Shown: one piece after another, positions 11,811 to 23,671 of the stretch
Layout of the letters: each line of letters opens with the position of its first letter
Numbering within the stretch: position 1 is the first letter of the stretch
Assembly: GCA_025594325.1 (NCBI GenBank)
Contig: JANHCV010000018.1
Span: 1-64,000, forward strand
DNA length: 64,000 nt
From: Blastocladiella emersonii ATCC 22665
Lineage: Eukaryota > Blastocladiomycota > Blastocladiomycetes > Blastocladiales > Blastocladiaceae
Direction: 5' to 3'
The notes under the pieces: model-generated
The model's input: the letters and a program-made list of their open reading frames with translations, nothing else
Databases searched by the model: none
What the model was told of the DNA's origin: nothing
Position numbers and translations under genes: made by a program

Positions 11811-12577
11811 GTTGGCAGTGGAGGAGCGGGACCACGACTGGACGAAGCGCCGATGAGGTGACACGCGCCGAATACATGACGTGGCAGGCGAGCGTCAGCA
11901 TCAGCGCCATCAGACATGCCGAGGACAGCCGTCGGCAGCGGGTGGGGAGTGGGTGCGCGGACCAAGGCCCGACCCAGGCCACGCGACAGCGGTTCGCCAG
12001 GCCAGGACGGGTCCGGGTACCCCACGATGGCGATGGCGTAGCAGGAACGCTGCGCCGGTCCCGCGGCGTGATAGTCGACGATGAAACGTCGCGATCAGGG
12101 GCGGACCGTCAAGAGGACCGCGACGGAGACCATAGCCCAGCCAGCATAGGACCAGACCCGGCCGTGATGGCGGCCCTCGCGTTCAGCGCCATCGCCAATT
12201 GGGACCACACACGCAGCTGTGGCGTCCAAGATGCATGCATACAAGTGAGGTGAATCCGTTGCGTAGAGTCGGGTACGATCTCGCTGCCGATGCGGCCGTG
12301 CGAGGGGCGGGCCGGCAGCGGACTCCGATGAGCGCGGCTGCCCGTGCGGCGGCCCACGGCGCGCGTGTGTGTGTTGCGGGCGCGGATCCAAAGAGGCGAT
12401 TTCAGCCGCTCAACGGGTCCGCTGACCACACGTGAGGCCACTTCCCTTGCGAAAACAGGTCGACGTCGTCGTCGTCGTCGTCGCCGACCTGGCCGCGGTG
12501 CAGTCCAGGTCACCGCGACGGCGCACACGGAGCACACACGTCGACCGACCCCCCGTAAACTCCCCGCAGTCGCCACC
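11811..12577. promoter_or_regulatory. Divergent promoter region NDUFB10 / RPB5
   Basis: The 767 bp between divergently transcribed NDUFB10 (minus) and RPB5 (plus). A GTC-type trinucleotide tract (GTCGTCGTCGTCGTCGTC) lies at about 12464-12483, just upstream of RPB5. No gene or tRNA was recognised. Confidence 0.5.
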
Positions 12578-13451
12578 ATGAGCACGGCCGAGGCACAGCA
12601 GAGCGACATCAAGCGCATGTACCGCATCCACCGGACCATCAACGAGATGATGGCCGATCGCGGCTACCTCGTGCCCGAGGATAGCGCCAACATGACGCTT
12701 GACCAGTTTGCCGCCAAGTTCGCGCCCAGCGGTGAGATCCGGTGAGTATTGCTCGAGCTGCGCGAGCGCCCGCCCGAGTGGAGAGAGCGCGCCTTCGCTG
12801 ACCGCGCCGTCGCACTCGTGTACCCCCGCCTGCAGCCGCGACAGCAACATGGGCCTCATGTTCGTCAAGCCCGGCTCGCAGGACCCCATCATGGTCACCT
12901 TCATTGCCGACGACAACAAGACCCGGATCGGCATTGCCCAGGTTCGCACGTACGTGCCACCCCCAGCGTCAGCTTGTCAGACGGGCTCCGGCTCACGCTT
13001 CCCCTCTCCGTAGCTTCGTCGAGCAGCTCGCCGCCAGTGACATCTCGCGCGGTATCGTCGTGCACAAGCAGCCCCTCGGCCCGCAGGCCCGCGGCATCAT
13101 CAACGTCGCCGCCAACGACCGCTACCGCCTCGAGGCCTTTGAGGAGGCCGAGCTCGTCGTCAACATCACCAAGCACGTGCTGGTCCCCAAGCACGAGGTG
13201 CTCACCGACGAGGAGAAGAAGGTCCTGCTCACTCGCTAGTACGTTTTCGCTTTCTCGAGATTCTTCGCCGAGGCGCACACTCACCCTACTCGACCTCGCC
13301 GTGTAGCCGCCTCAAGGAGACGCAGCTGCCGCGCATCCCCGTCAGCGACCCCGTCGCCCGCTACCTCGGCCTGCGCCGCGGCGAGGTGGTCAAGATCATC
13401 CGTACCTCGGAGACGGCCGGTCGCTACGTCACGTACCGCCTCTGCTTTTAG
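12578..13451 (+). CDS. RPB5: RNA polymerases I, II and III common subunit RPB5 (RPABC1)
   Basis: Shared subunit of the three nuclear RNA polymerases, forming part of the lower jaw. Four exons: 12578-12741, 12845-12949, 13014-13238 and 13307-13451; phases closed. The N-terminal jaw domain shows [20 protein letters not shown]. The C-terminal assembly domain, shared with archaeal RpoH, shows [40 protein letters not shown] and [20 protein letters not shown], ending a few residues later as in the family. Start context is GCCACCATG. The first intron uses a conventional GTGAGT donor, unlike most introns here. It is divergent from NDUFB10. Confidence 0.95.
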
Positions 13452-13564
13452 GAAACACGGGTCCACGTTGTATATATATGCTTTTAGTCAAGCATATCGT
13501 ATGCCAGTGCGATTCGTGTATTGAGCGCACCGTGCGTAGCGGGCTAGGTAGGCATCAGGAACAT

Positions 13565-14638
13565 TTACGGGTTCAAATCTGAGCCACCGACCCCGCCGCC
13601 GAGCTCTCGCACGCGCTCCGCGACCATGCCGAGCACCTCCTCGTGCATGGGCGTGGGCACGCCGACCTCGCGGCCCCACCGCACCACCGTCCCGTTGATG
13701 AACGCCAGCTCGTCGGGGCTGCGCCGGTGCGTCCACACGTCGGCGTGCGTCGAGCTCCAGTTGCTCGCCGTGGTCGCACACACCTCGTCGACGAGCGCCA
13801 TGATCGAGTCGCCCGAGGTGAGTGTAGGCGGGAGCAAGCCGCCCGCAAACTCGGACGGGAACCGTGCCGCACGGGCGACGAACACGGCGGCCGTTTCGGC
13901 GGCGAGCTCGGCGACCACCTTGCGCCACGCCGGGATCGTCACGACCGCACCGTTCCGCACGTCGGCCGCCGCCGTCGCCGCATTGATGCTCGCGTTCACG
14001 GCGAGCTTGGTGAGCAGCAGGCTTTGCATCGACGCCGCGCCTTCGGTCCCGCCCGGGTACGCCGTGGCATCGGGAAGGTCGCCGAGCACGTCGAGGAGCG
14101 CGGCGGCTTGTGGCGTCAGCGGTTCTGCGGAAGCGGGTCCAAAGTGCCATGCGCCACTGCCGGCGTGAACAATGTGTCGCCATGCACTCACGGCCGACGA
14201 CGACGTGTCGCGGAAGCAGCCGTGCGTCGTGGACCCGAGCAAGATGGGGAGCTCGCCCAAAACACTCGGAGACGTCTCGTCGATGAGTGGGATGTGCCGC
14301 CCGTAGCCGTTCTGGATCAGTGCGAGCGCCGTGTGGCCCGGCACGTAGGCGCTGCCGAGCGACTTGAGGGCTGATGTGAGCTGGTGCGCCTTGGTGGCGA
14401 CGATGACGGCGTCGAGCGGGTCTGCTGGGGGAAGCTCGGCCGCCGTCGTTACATTCACGGGCAGCGACGTTGTCGGTGCGTCGGGTGCAACTCCATGCTG
14501 GACCACAAGCTTCGGCGGCTGGATGGACGAGGAAGTAGTGCGCTCGAGAAAGGTAACGGCGGTCCCGCGGGCGAGAAGCTGCGAGCCCAGCAGACAGCCA
14601 ATGTTCCCGGCGCCGATGATGTGTAGCCTGCTCAGCAT
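13565..14638 (-). CDS. 2-dehydropantoate 2-reductase (ketopantoate reductase)
   Basis: NADPH-dependent reduction of ketopantoate to pantoate, the second step of pantothenate and CoA synthesis. A single exon of 357 residues. The N-terminal Rossmann motif is HIIGAGNIGCLLGSQL (GxGxxG at about residues 9-14). Further family marks are VIVATKAHQ, ALIQNGYG, and the helical C-terminal domain with KLAVNASINAAT, which holds the catalytic Lys region. Several KPR-like paralogues exist in fungi, so the exact substrate is inferred. The first exon region and promoter are duplicated, in decayed form, at about 24.88-25.05 kb (see findings). Confidence 0.85.
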   Translation of the reverse strand: MLSRLHIIGAGNIGCLLGSQLLARGTAVTFLERTTSSSIQPPKLVVQHGVAPDAPTTSLPVNVTTAAELPPADPLDAVIVATKAHQLTSALKSLGSAYVPGHTALALIQNGYGRHIPLIDETSPSVLGELPILLGSTTHGCFRDTSSSAVSAWRHIVHAGSGAWHFGPASAEPLTPQAAALLDVLGDLPDATAYPGGTEGAASMQSLLLTKLAVNASINAATAAADVRNGAVVTIPAWRKVVAELAAETAAVFVARAARFPSEFAGGLLPPTLTSGDSIMALVDEVCATTASNWSSTHADVWTHRRSPDELAFINGTVVRWGREVGVPTPMHEEVLGMVAERVRELGGGVGGSDLNP

Positions 14639-15133
14639 AGTTTCGGCAAGAAGTTCTCAAGTTACATGGGATACGTGTTGTGAGGGCAGGGAGAGGGGAT
14701 CAACGGCGGCCTCGCTCGAGCCTTGACGGCGAAGCGGACGTCGGCCATCACGCGAGTGGCGGAGCACGTCTTCACTTCACCTCGACTGATACGCCGATCC
14801 GCTCTCTCTCCCAACGCACCCATAGCAATGCTATGAATCGCAAGGGCAACCTGCCGCTACTTGATGCAAACTACCCGGTCTTTGTATTTGTTCACCGTGG
14901 ATCAAGTTTGGAGAGGAAGCCATGCCCGTTCAGTGGACGCTGATCCGCTCGGTTCGATGTCGGAAACCAGCAGCAGGCTGCTGCACCTTACCAATCGGAC
15001 GACCTTGTATCGCGTCATGGATGATCGCCCACGTATAGTGTTTCGGTTGACGCTCGGGCAAGTTAGGGCAGGCAAGTCACGGCAGGCATTTACACCTGTG
15101 CAGGAACTCCTAGTCTTCTCGCCCGATGTCTAG
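14467..15133. repeat. Duplicated divergent-promoter block, copy A
   Basis: Holds the 5' end of the intact KPR gene (minus), the short intergenic region, and a decayed 5' part of the gene found intact at 25210 (plus). It aligns by eye with 24872-25570. Shared landmarks are CAGCCAATG near the KPR Rossmann loop, CCTTGACGGCGAAGCGGA, and CACGCGAGTGGCGGAGCACG upstream of the plus-strand start. Confidence 0.8.
14833..15133 (+). pseudogene. Decayed 5' fragment of the gene intact at 25210
   Basis: A reading frame beginning MNRKGNLPLLDANYPVFVFV parallels the intact gene's MDRAQKPPLLDAFDLVFVFS. After a degenerate intron (both copies share CGCTGATC followed by GCTYG), a second piece reads LLHLTNRTTLYRVMD against FLRRTNLATVHRVVN in the intact copy. 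A third short piece, LLVFSPD, matches LVLIFPTP. The donor site is lost and the pieces lie in different frames, so no full product can be made. Homology fades after about 15130. This is a relic of a local duplication. Confidence 0.75.
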
Positions 15134-16848
15134 CTGCCGATACCGTGTTTGAGGATCCTTTGTGTTTGAAGTAGCTTCTTGGTTCTCAGTTGCCGGCTCT
15201 TGATCACAACCCTCTCGGCGACGACTGCACTGGCCTACTCGAGAGTCCGTGAGGATATTGAGTGACCGCAGCTACTCGATCCGCAGCGAGCAAGTCATCG
15301 CATTCCGGGCGATGGCGCGGCGGACCATGCTTCGTCCCTCGTGCCCCAATTACAAGCAACGAGGGTCGTCCCCACCTCCTCCGCACCGCGAACCGGTCAT
15401 CATTGGTAGTTAGTCTCCTGCCACTTATGCTCAGCGCCTTCGTGGCCAGTGTGGCGACTCGCCGCAGCTGTCGACCGTCGGCTGCGGAGCGCGAAGCGAG
15501 GAAAGCTCATTCGCTATACGTTCGGCGAAACTGGCGGAACTGACGCTCAAACATCCTCGGGAGCTCGTCCCTGTCGCGGTTTCTTGCTTTGAGGGAGTCG
15601 TGATCGACGCGCGCTCATTCCTCATTTAAACCGGTCACCACTGCCGACCGATTCCGTCCAAGGGAAGCCGGTAGCTGCTCTGATGCCGGGCTGACAGGTT
15701 GGCCTTCGATACGCGTCGGTCTTGCGCACGTGATTGAGCAACGCGTCCCTCGCGTTGCTGTTTGTCCCTCGAAGCGCGATCTCCATCGCGGGAGACGCGT
15801 CCTCCAGGAGAAGCCCTGAGAGCAGGCACAGCGCCTCGGACGCACATCCCGGCGATGGGGACCACCGTGAGTGCAATGCGACGCGCGCGCCTCGACGACC
15901 TTCGCGCTCTCCCTCTTCCTCTCACGGCTGCCAGAATCGACTGTCTGATCATTACGCTACGCAGAGCATATGAAGTCCTATAACGATGTCATGAGTGGTG
16001 AATGGCTGCCCGCCGAGAAGTCCTATCAGGTCACTCGCTGGCCACGGAGCGCGAAAACTCAAGCTGCTGGGCTCCGTCGCGTCGTGGGCAACAACGGGCT
16101 CGAGCAACTCCCGTGCTGGCCAGGGCAGCGACAACACCCGCTTCGGAGAGAGTCAAGTTTCATGGACCTTGTTTGAACTGGCCAGGATGCCCTCGCAGGC
16201 TCCTGACTTGACCGAACCCTGTTGTCATGGCCTGAGACACGGGCAACCACCGCCCGCCGTGCCGCTTGGACCTTGCCGTATGCTTCTCTGAACACGACCT
16301 CCTCACGCCGACTGCAACCCCGGATGGCCTCGGGTGGCCCTTATCAGCGCGTCGCGAAAAAGGCGTGGGCCGAAACCCGCTCGGACGCAGCTGGAGGGGA
16401 GGAACAGCAGCGGAGCGAGGGACCGCCAGCAGCTCCGCGCGGGCCCGAGGTGGCGTCGGAAAATTCCGGGTAAGCGCGTGGCGCAACGCGTCTCCCGAAT
16501 TACACGCGACATCAGGTGATTTGCCGCAGCGTCTCGCAGCGCGTCTCGCACCGCGCGCGGGACGCGTTCCGGTTCGCGGCACCTCACCCGCTCGCTTGCC
16601 GCCGCCAAGGCCGCGCCTTGCTTGTTGCAATGCAGTTGCTGGCGCCGCACCACACGCGTCGCGGACACTAAGGTGCCCGCCGCCCGGCCTCCCCTCCCCT
16701 CCCCTCCCTCCCCTCCCTCCCGCTCTGCCCCGGCCGGTGCTCGCTTTCTTCGCCGCTGCACCGCTTCGCAAGGCACCTCAACGCGTTTGATTGCGAATAC
16801 GAATCGAACGATATCCCTGCCCGAAACCCCCCAAACCCGACCATCGCC
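15134..16848. other. Gene-free region with lower GC
   Basis: About 1.7 kb with no recognisable gene on either strand and a lower GC content than the flanks up to about 16.3 kb. It may contain further eroded sequence of the duplicated gene, but I could not align it by eye. From about 16.65 kb the plus strand becomes CT-rich (CCCTCCCCTCCC tracts), as expected for the promoter and leader of the next gene. Confidence 0.5.
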
Positions 16849-19428
16849 ATGAACGCCTTCCAGCGCTTCATCGCGGTACTCTTCGCCGCCCTGTGCATGG
16901 CCGCCGGCGCCACGGCCCTGCTCGCCGCCGTCCGCGCGCTCTTCGCCGGCAACACGGCCGCCGCCGCCGTGACCATCGCGGCTACGGCCGCCACGTTCGT
17001 CGTCGACATGGCCACCAACGTCACGTCGGTTGCGACCTCGGCTGCCGTCTCGGCCTACTCGGCCATCCCCGTCCCCGTCGCCCTCGTGCCCGCTGCTGCT
17101 GCTGCTTCCGCCGAGACTACGGCGGTGGCCGTCGCGACCAAGCTCGCCGTCCCGACCCTCGCCCAGCTCGCGCCGTTTGTCGCGATGCGTACGTTTCTCT
17201 ATCCCCTCTACCCGAAGCCTCGACACCCGAGTCCTGGCCCGCCGCGTCGCCTGCCGCCAAGCTCGGGCGCGGCGGTGGTGCTGCCGCGACGCGTCGCGAC
17301 GCGTCGGGCGGGAGACACGGCGTCTCGACGCGACCGCTCGCCCCCATCGTCCCCACATCCACGAACTCGACACTGATACCATCCGTTCGCCTCGTAGACT
17401 TTGTCGGGATCGAGTACATTGGCGCGTACGGCGCGCTTCTCCTCGCCAAGGCGACGAGCATCCTCGGCGGCCGCCCGCAGTCCTCGCTGCTCGCGCTCCC
17501 GGCTCCGCCGGCGGCCATCGAGGCCAAGTCGGCGACCGCCGACATCTCGATTGGCAAGTGGTGGCAGGACACCACCGTCCACTACTCGGCGTTCAACTCG
17601 ACGGACGCGACCCGCCCGATCTCGAGCCGCCGTGACTTGAGCTCCGCCTTCGGCTCGTTCGTCACCCGCAAGACCCGCTACCCGGCGCTCAAGGCCCACG
17701 TCCATCTCGGCTTCGGCGAGATCGCCAAGCCCTTCCTCGTGTCCAACGTCACGATTGAGGCCAAGCCCGCCGTCTCCGGTGCTCGCCAGATTCAGGCGCT
17801 GCCCACGGCCGTTGCTGCCCATCACGTGGAGCAGCAACTCGCGTTCCCGACCATGCCCATCTGCAAGTCGGCGGCCACGACCACAACCTCGTTCACGTCG
17901 GCCATGATCTCTCGCGCCACCCACGCGGCCAGCTCGCTCATCGTGTCGGGCCCACTCATCGACATCCCCGTCGCCCGCCGCCACTCGCACACCCAGCCCA
18001 AGATCTACGCCGACGCGTTCACGCTGATCGGCTCCCACGCCCGCGAGCTCGAGCTCGAGCTCGCGACCCACGCGCTCGCCGTCCCCGAGCCGCTACGGGT
18101 CAAGGTCCCCTCCAACATCCCCCAGAAGGTGACGATCTCGGCCGCGCCCGTGTGCAAGTTCACGTCGGCGACCCCGCTCGGGACCATCCCGACCTGCCGT
18201 GCCGCCCACTCGGCTCGCTCGCTCATCGTCGCCGGCCCGCTCATCGACGCCCAGGTCGACGTCGTCCAGTACTACCCGTCCGCAGCGGCTTTCTACCACG
18301 ACGCTGCCGCGAGCTTTCTCGCGAACGAGTTCTTCCAGCGCAACGTCGAGTCGCCCGTATCCAATGTGGCTGAGATGCAGCTCGCGTTCCCCGTCGTCGC
18401 CAAGCAGCAGCCGGCCACGATCCTGACCGCGCCCATCTGCAAGTCCGAGGTCTACACGCCGCTCGTCATCTCCACCTCGACGTGCCGGGCGAGCCACGCG
18501 GCCCGCTCGATCATGGTCGTGTCCGCCTCGGCCATGGTTACCGACGTCGAAAGGTACCCGGGCGACGCGCAGCTCGGTCTCATTATCGCCCTGTGCCTCG
18601 TCTTCCTGCTCGATCGCCTCCTCCGCTTCCTGGCGCCCCGCAACCAGCCGTCGACGGCCGTCTACCGCAAGATTGACCGCATGACCAAGGGTACGTGGTC
18701 CCAACCGATCTCTCCTCTGAGCCGGTTCACTGACCTGCTGCGCCCGTGTAGACGCGATCCGCGCGCTCAACCTGACGCCGGACCCGTGGGGCCAGATCAA
18801 GCACTTTGCCGACGTATTCGTGCCGAGCCCTGCGCGCTCGGCCTTTGACTTTGCCGGCCCGCGCCGCGGCCTCGACATCCTGGACCGCGCCAGTCTCGCC
18901 AGCCCCGCAGCCGTGTACTACGCCGACTTTTTCGACGGCGCCTCGGTCCTGGCCATCAGCGGATACGTCTACCGCGCGGGCGCAAGCAGCTCCCTGGCCA
19001 TCTCGTCGCCGTCCCGGCACGCTGCCGACATCCACATCATCGACTCGGGCTCGAGCTCGCCGGCCGCCGTCTGCCCTCACACCCCGATCCGCTCATCCTC
19101 ATCGTCGGCTTCAGTTTTCGGCTCGGCGTGCAGCACGCCGTTCCCGACGCCGCGTAACCTCAACTCGGTGACGCCGACGCGCTCTTCCAACGGCGCCAAG
19201 ACCCCGTCGGCCGCCGCGTGCGAGCGCTTCAACGCTTTCATGATGGACCAGGTCACCCCGTGCAAGACGCCGATCCGCCGCGCGTTCCGCGTCCTCGCCG
19301 ACGGCCGCCGCGTGTACCAGCGCGTCGCCTTCACGGCCATCCTGCCGCCCCGCAACCAGTCGCCCATCGCCGACTCGGAGCGCGGTCGCAAGCCGGCCCG
19401 CGGCCGCCGTCCGGCTGCCCGCTGCTGA
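16849..19428 (+). CDS. Unknown membrane protein with a three-copy Cys-containing repeat
   Basis: Not recognised. Three exons, 16849-17188, 17398-18690 and 18752-19428, give 769 residues with closed phases. The N-terminus holds two Ala-rich hydrophobic stretches (about residues 5-30 and 38-52) that look like a signal anchor or membrane hairpin. Another hydrophobic segment, LGLIIALCLVFLLDRLLRFL, lies after the repeats. Three copies of a roughly 40-residue unit occur at about 17838-17962, 18136-18258 and 18418-18546. Each begins P-I/V-C-K and ends R-A-x-H-A/S-A-R/S-S-x-I/M-V; copies 1 and 2 then continue into GPLID. The C-terminal exon is Ser/Pro/Arg-rich with several TP sites, so it is probably a cytosolic disordered tail. 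The first intron (209 nt) is long for this genome. Confidence 0.7.
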
Positions 19429-22400
19429 GCGACAACTTCCTCGTTTGACATTTATTTCACGTACTCGACTCGCGCCGGTACGCTGCCAGTGGCTGACTAC
19501 TCTCAGAGGAGACGCTTCAACTCACGAACACTTTGTCCTCGACTCCAGATTTCGGCCCGCTGTCTCCTTTGTCGTTCACGTTCATCATCATCACCACCAC
19601 ATCCGCGAAACTACAAAACCAACAACTTCAACCGCTCGCAGCTCCGCGCTGCCGCACCTGGCCTCGTGCTGCGGGCCATCACGGCCACGCCGCGTGCTGG
19701 GCGTCGCCTACGATTTCAGTCCATGGTCACGCTGCCCTCGGGCTGATCGAGCTCGCCGTCTCGATCGTGTCGTACCTGCGCTGCGTCGTACGAGTACGGC
19801 CTAGCCCGACGTTGACGCGCGCGCATACGCCGCGTCGCATCTCGTCTACGTGCGCCGCTGTTCCGGCGTGCAGTCTCCGTCGCCGCTCGCCATGATCCAG
19901 CCCGAGCCGCCGACTCGCAGGCCATGTACGGCCTCGCTCAAGCGCCCGTGCGCGCATGTCCTCGGCCGGCCAGTACGACTCGACGGCCAACCTCAACAAC
20001 GTCCACGACCCACTGGTACGGACGGCATCGGTGCATTGCCCACTCGCTCCCATGGCCTCGACCCCCGTACATCCGTACTTTTGGTGGGTCGGGCGAGAGC
20101 GGCGGATCCGTGGACGCCGCCAACGCTCTCGGAGTGGCCCCGAACGTCGCACGTTCACATGCACCGATGCCGATCCAGTGGGAAGATTGTCGTCGGTCTC
20201 GCGCGCCATCCAGCCCCGAGCGCGCCGACTACCTCGACGATCCTCGCCGCCACGCTCAACTTTGGCGGCGGCACCTACACGCTCACGCTCATGGCCAGGT
20301 CGACCGACAGCCCGACACCGCGAGAGATCGTCTCGCAGCTCATGTCCCGGCCTCGACTTCCTCGCGCCACGCGTACTCGGGTTCGCGCACCACTAGGGCT
20401 ACCAGTACCGGCAGTACCACCGGTACCAGCTCCTTCAAGAGTCGCGACCCGCCACACCACACCGAGATCCAGGCCTCTCGGTACGGATCTCGCGCTGCTG
20501 CTGCTGCTTGCCTCGATGGACACGGCCAGCTGACTCGTCGCGTCGCGTCACCCTTGTAGAGTGCATTCCGCACCTCGACGCCCGTGACTTGTTCTTTTGA
20601 TTTTCGACCCATCCGCGGCCGCACCCGGTTCCACCACATCACCCACCCACGGTACACGGCAACCGGCCGGCCTGCCACGTCGCGGCGCGCTCCCGCGTCC
20701 CCATGCAGATCATCATGGCCACGCACGCGTCTTCCCGCCACGACTGACTATTGACTCGGTCGACTTGATCAACCTGACCGAGCGAGCCCCCGCGCCGACT
20801 CGCCTCAGGCGTCGACTATCGCCCCGCGAGTTCTCAACCGCGCGCTTTTCTCAAGGCGCCGGCATCCGCTTCTCCACGTTCACGCTCATGTTCACGTCCA
20901 TCTCGCTCGTCGAGACCGCGCCCAGCACCCGCGCACTACCACGACGGTCATGGCCACGTTCACGTCTTTCTATGGACGCGTCCCGCAGCCGCGACGACCT
21001 GTCGCCGCTTGGCCACGACCGGCCACCCACCCCCAGTCCGCCGCACCTGCTCGCCACCTCGTTCCTCGGCCAGTACCAGTACTTGTACTCGTACCAAGAG
21101 CAGATCGGCGGCTCTCGTCCATTTACCCAGATCATCGCGCCGGACGACGCGCTCACGCCCCCGCACGCTTCCTCTCGTGTCGACCACCCAGCGTCGCACG
21201 CTCGAGATTGCGTCCCGCTGCCCGCTGGCGCAGCCGCACTCGCGCCCCTTCCCGAGTCGGCCGGCCCGCCGGGCGCCGCCACCGGTCCTTTTTCTCGCAC
21301 GTCCTTGTCAGCCAGGCTCGCTGGCAAGACGGGCGACATCACCGGTCGCGCGATACGACCACTACCACCACCCGGTCACGATCCCGATCCCGCGCGCGAG
21401 TCGACGACGACAGCAGCAGCACTGCCACGACCCGCGGTTCGCACGCTCATCGCCTCCTCGCACCCCGATCATATCGCGGGATCCATACACGCCGCGCGGC
21501 GGCCCCACGTTTGCTGCCGCTGCCGTCGCGACCGCCATGGCCGCCATCGAGTACCACCGAGCTCGCGCCAGATCACGCAGCTCGACTCGATCGCCCCACC
21601 ACCACCAACTACCAGCACCTCCGGCACGCGCGGGTTCGACGGCTTCCGCGCGAGACCACGCCCTGACGGGCAAGGGACGGTGAGGAAGAAGGGTCCGGGT
21701 TGCCGTGTCGCCTGCACCCCGCAGGCCGACGGGCGCCCGCTCTCACGCTTCCTCGCTGTCCCGGTCTCGCAACGTCGCTGTCACCGACCACAGCGACCCG
21801 CGCACCGGCGTGCCCGACCGGCTCTACCGCGTGGACCGAGGCGCGGCGACGCACCCGACCCTTTTCTGCGTCGCCGCCACTCCCTCCTCGGTCCCGACCC
21901 TCAAGCAGCTCGCGCGAGAGGAAGACCTCGAGAGCTCCCAGTCCGAGTTCTCGAGGACTTTTCCTCGCCCCAGCTGTACGCGGTCCAGCCTGTCACGGTT
22001 AGCTACGACGTCCCGACATCCGCCGTCGCGCGCTGAGAGGCCGCAGCGAGCACGACCCCAACACGCTCGTGCCGCGGCCTGCTCCTCAAGTCAAGTCAAG
22101 CGCGCCGCGACGGCGGTTCCCTCGGCACGTCGCCTCGGGTAGCGGGTACCGCACTTGCTCGCGCGCGTGTGTGTGGGTGGTTCACTCGAGCCGCTCGCCG
22201 CCGCCGCGAGCATCTCGCGCGTGCTACTGCCCGAGGACCCCCGCCATCCAGGTCCAGTCGCAGGCTGCCACCGCCGGCAGCCTTGACGGCTCACCTAGGA
22301 GGGCACCACCACCACCACCACCATCGGCTCATCGACACTTTGACCACGGTGAGCGGCCAGCAGAGCGTGTTGCGGGCCAATAGCGCCCGGCATGCACAGC

Positions 22401-22808
22401 GGCCGCGAGTATTCCGGTTCGACCACGGCGGCCCTTGCAGCGCGTTCCCTCGCGGGGGCGCCGCGGCCGCCGTCCACACGGGTCCCCTTCCGCCGACAGC
22501 CGCGCCAAGGAGCGTGGCCCCACCGCCGCGCCGCTCGCCAAGAGTGCGAGTGTGTGTCGCGGCGGTGCGACCGAGCGGATCGCGACCGGGGTCGGACCGG
22601 TGCCTCAGCGCCGCACACCACGATGGCCTCTTAGAGGTCGCATTCGGGCGTGCGGGCGAGGCAAGAAGAAAGTCCCGCGTTTGATGCGCGAGCGTGCGTG
22701 GCCCGGTGTCGCGCCTGGCCCGTGAGTGGTCGGTGCTGCGAACCGGTTGACCCGCGCTCTGCTGCACGCGCGGGGCACAAGTCCAGTGGGCTCGGCCGCG
22801 CGCGATGC

Positions 22809-23263
22809 GTACGTCCTCGTCACTTTGGCGCGTATCGACGATTGATCTCCGAGACTAACTCGCGCGCGTGTGTCTGTTCCGTGTAGGCCCGGCCCAGCCC
22901 CTGGCCCCTCGCGCGCAAGGCGCGAGGTGGTTAGCCGCAGAGACCGCGCGCCGTGTTGAGGTGCGCGTAGCGGCAGAGCCCGCCCCGCGCAGTAGGCGTA
23001 CGTCTCCTCCTGCTCCTCGGCCTCCCTCGCGTGATCCCGTTGACTGACTCGTTCGCGCACGCATCGTGTAGGCCGGAGGCCGGTTCTCGGCGACTCTCGC
23101 TCAGGCGAGGTTGGCCAGCCGCGCGATGTCCGTGCGTGTCCCAAGGGGTACGCGTGGTCGCGACGGCGTCGACTCCGACCCGCACACGCTGTGTATGTTC
23201 TCCCTCTGTGCCTTGGCTCACGCATCGTTGGTCCGTTGACTGACCTGATCCGCGCGTGTGTAG
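22809..23263 (+). ncRNA. Candidate spliced transcript segment without an ORF
   Basis: Three well-formed introns in a row on the plus strand: 22809-22884 (GTACGT, branch CTAAC, ending GTGTAG), 22998-23071 (GTACGT, branch CTGAC, ending GTGTAG), and 23132 or 23148 to 23263 (branch CTGAC, ending GTGTAG). All three acceptors are followed by GCCSG. The exons between them (about 113 and 60 nt) carry no convincing coding frame. It could be a noncoding RNA or a spliced 5' leader of an unrecognised gene downstream. Splice signals are seen; transcription is inference. Confidence 0.3.
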
Positions 23264-23641
23264 GCCGGTCGGTCCATCAACACTCAAGCATTGACAACCC
23301 CAAGCACCGACAACTTCAACTTCGACACCTTCGAGCTCAACACCCTCGACACTCAACCTGCCCGGTCAGCGCGCCTGCCTCGTCAACATCACCCTCACTC
23401 CCCACCCACCCCACCCCACCCCATCCGCACCCGCACCACCACTGGCACCGGCACCGGCACCACTTCGAGCTCGACTGCAACTGCATCCTCGCTTCCGCAA
23501 ATTCAACCACTGCACCACCACCACAACAGCTCGAGTGCAAGAACGACATCATCATCATCATCAACACCGTGCCGGTGCTGGGCGCGCTGACCGAGGACCG
23601 TGCCGCTAGGTTCCGCGACCTTACTCATCCCCTCCCTCCTT

Positions 23642-23671
23642 CCCTCTCCAAAGTTACCCTCTCCAAAGTTA
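23642..23671. repeat. Tandem 15-bp duplication
   Basis: Two exact copies of CCCTCTCCAAAGTTA side by side in a CT-rich, gene-free stretch. Confidence 0.9.

Noticed and set aside
13480-13580. Possible tRNA-like GGGTTCAAATC motif near 13569
   Set aside because: It is the reverse of the C-terminal codons of the ketopantoate reductase and no cloverleaf could be drawn around it.
16791-17397. Alternative reading that keeps the first intron of the 769-residue protein as coding
   Set aside because: The frame upstream of 17398 in that reading is Arg/Pro-rich, while the 16849 ATG frame gives hydrophobic segments and a proper GTACG donor and TAG acceptor.
20597-22036. 479-codon plus-strand open frame
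   Set aside because: No family features and Pro/Arg/Ser-rich composition for much of its length. Protein-like stretches switch to other frames, so it is not reported as one gene.
23291-23590. Ser/Thr/Asn-rich plus-strand frame
   Set aside because: It begins with TTG, not ATG, and lies in CA/CT-rich leader-like sequence; no acceptor joins it to an upstream ATG in frame.
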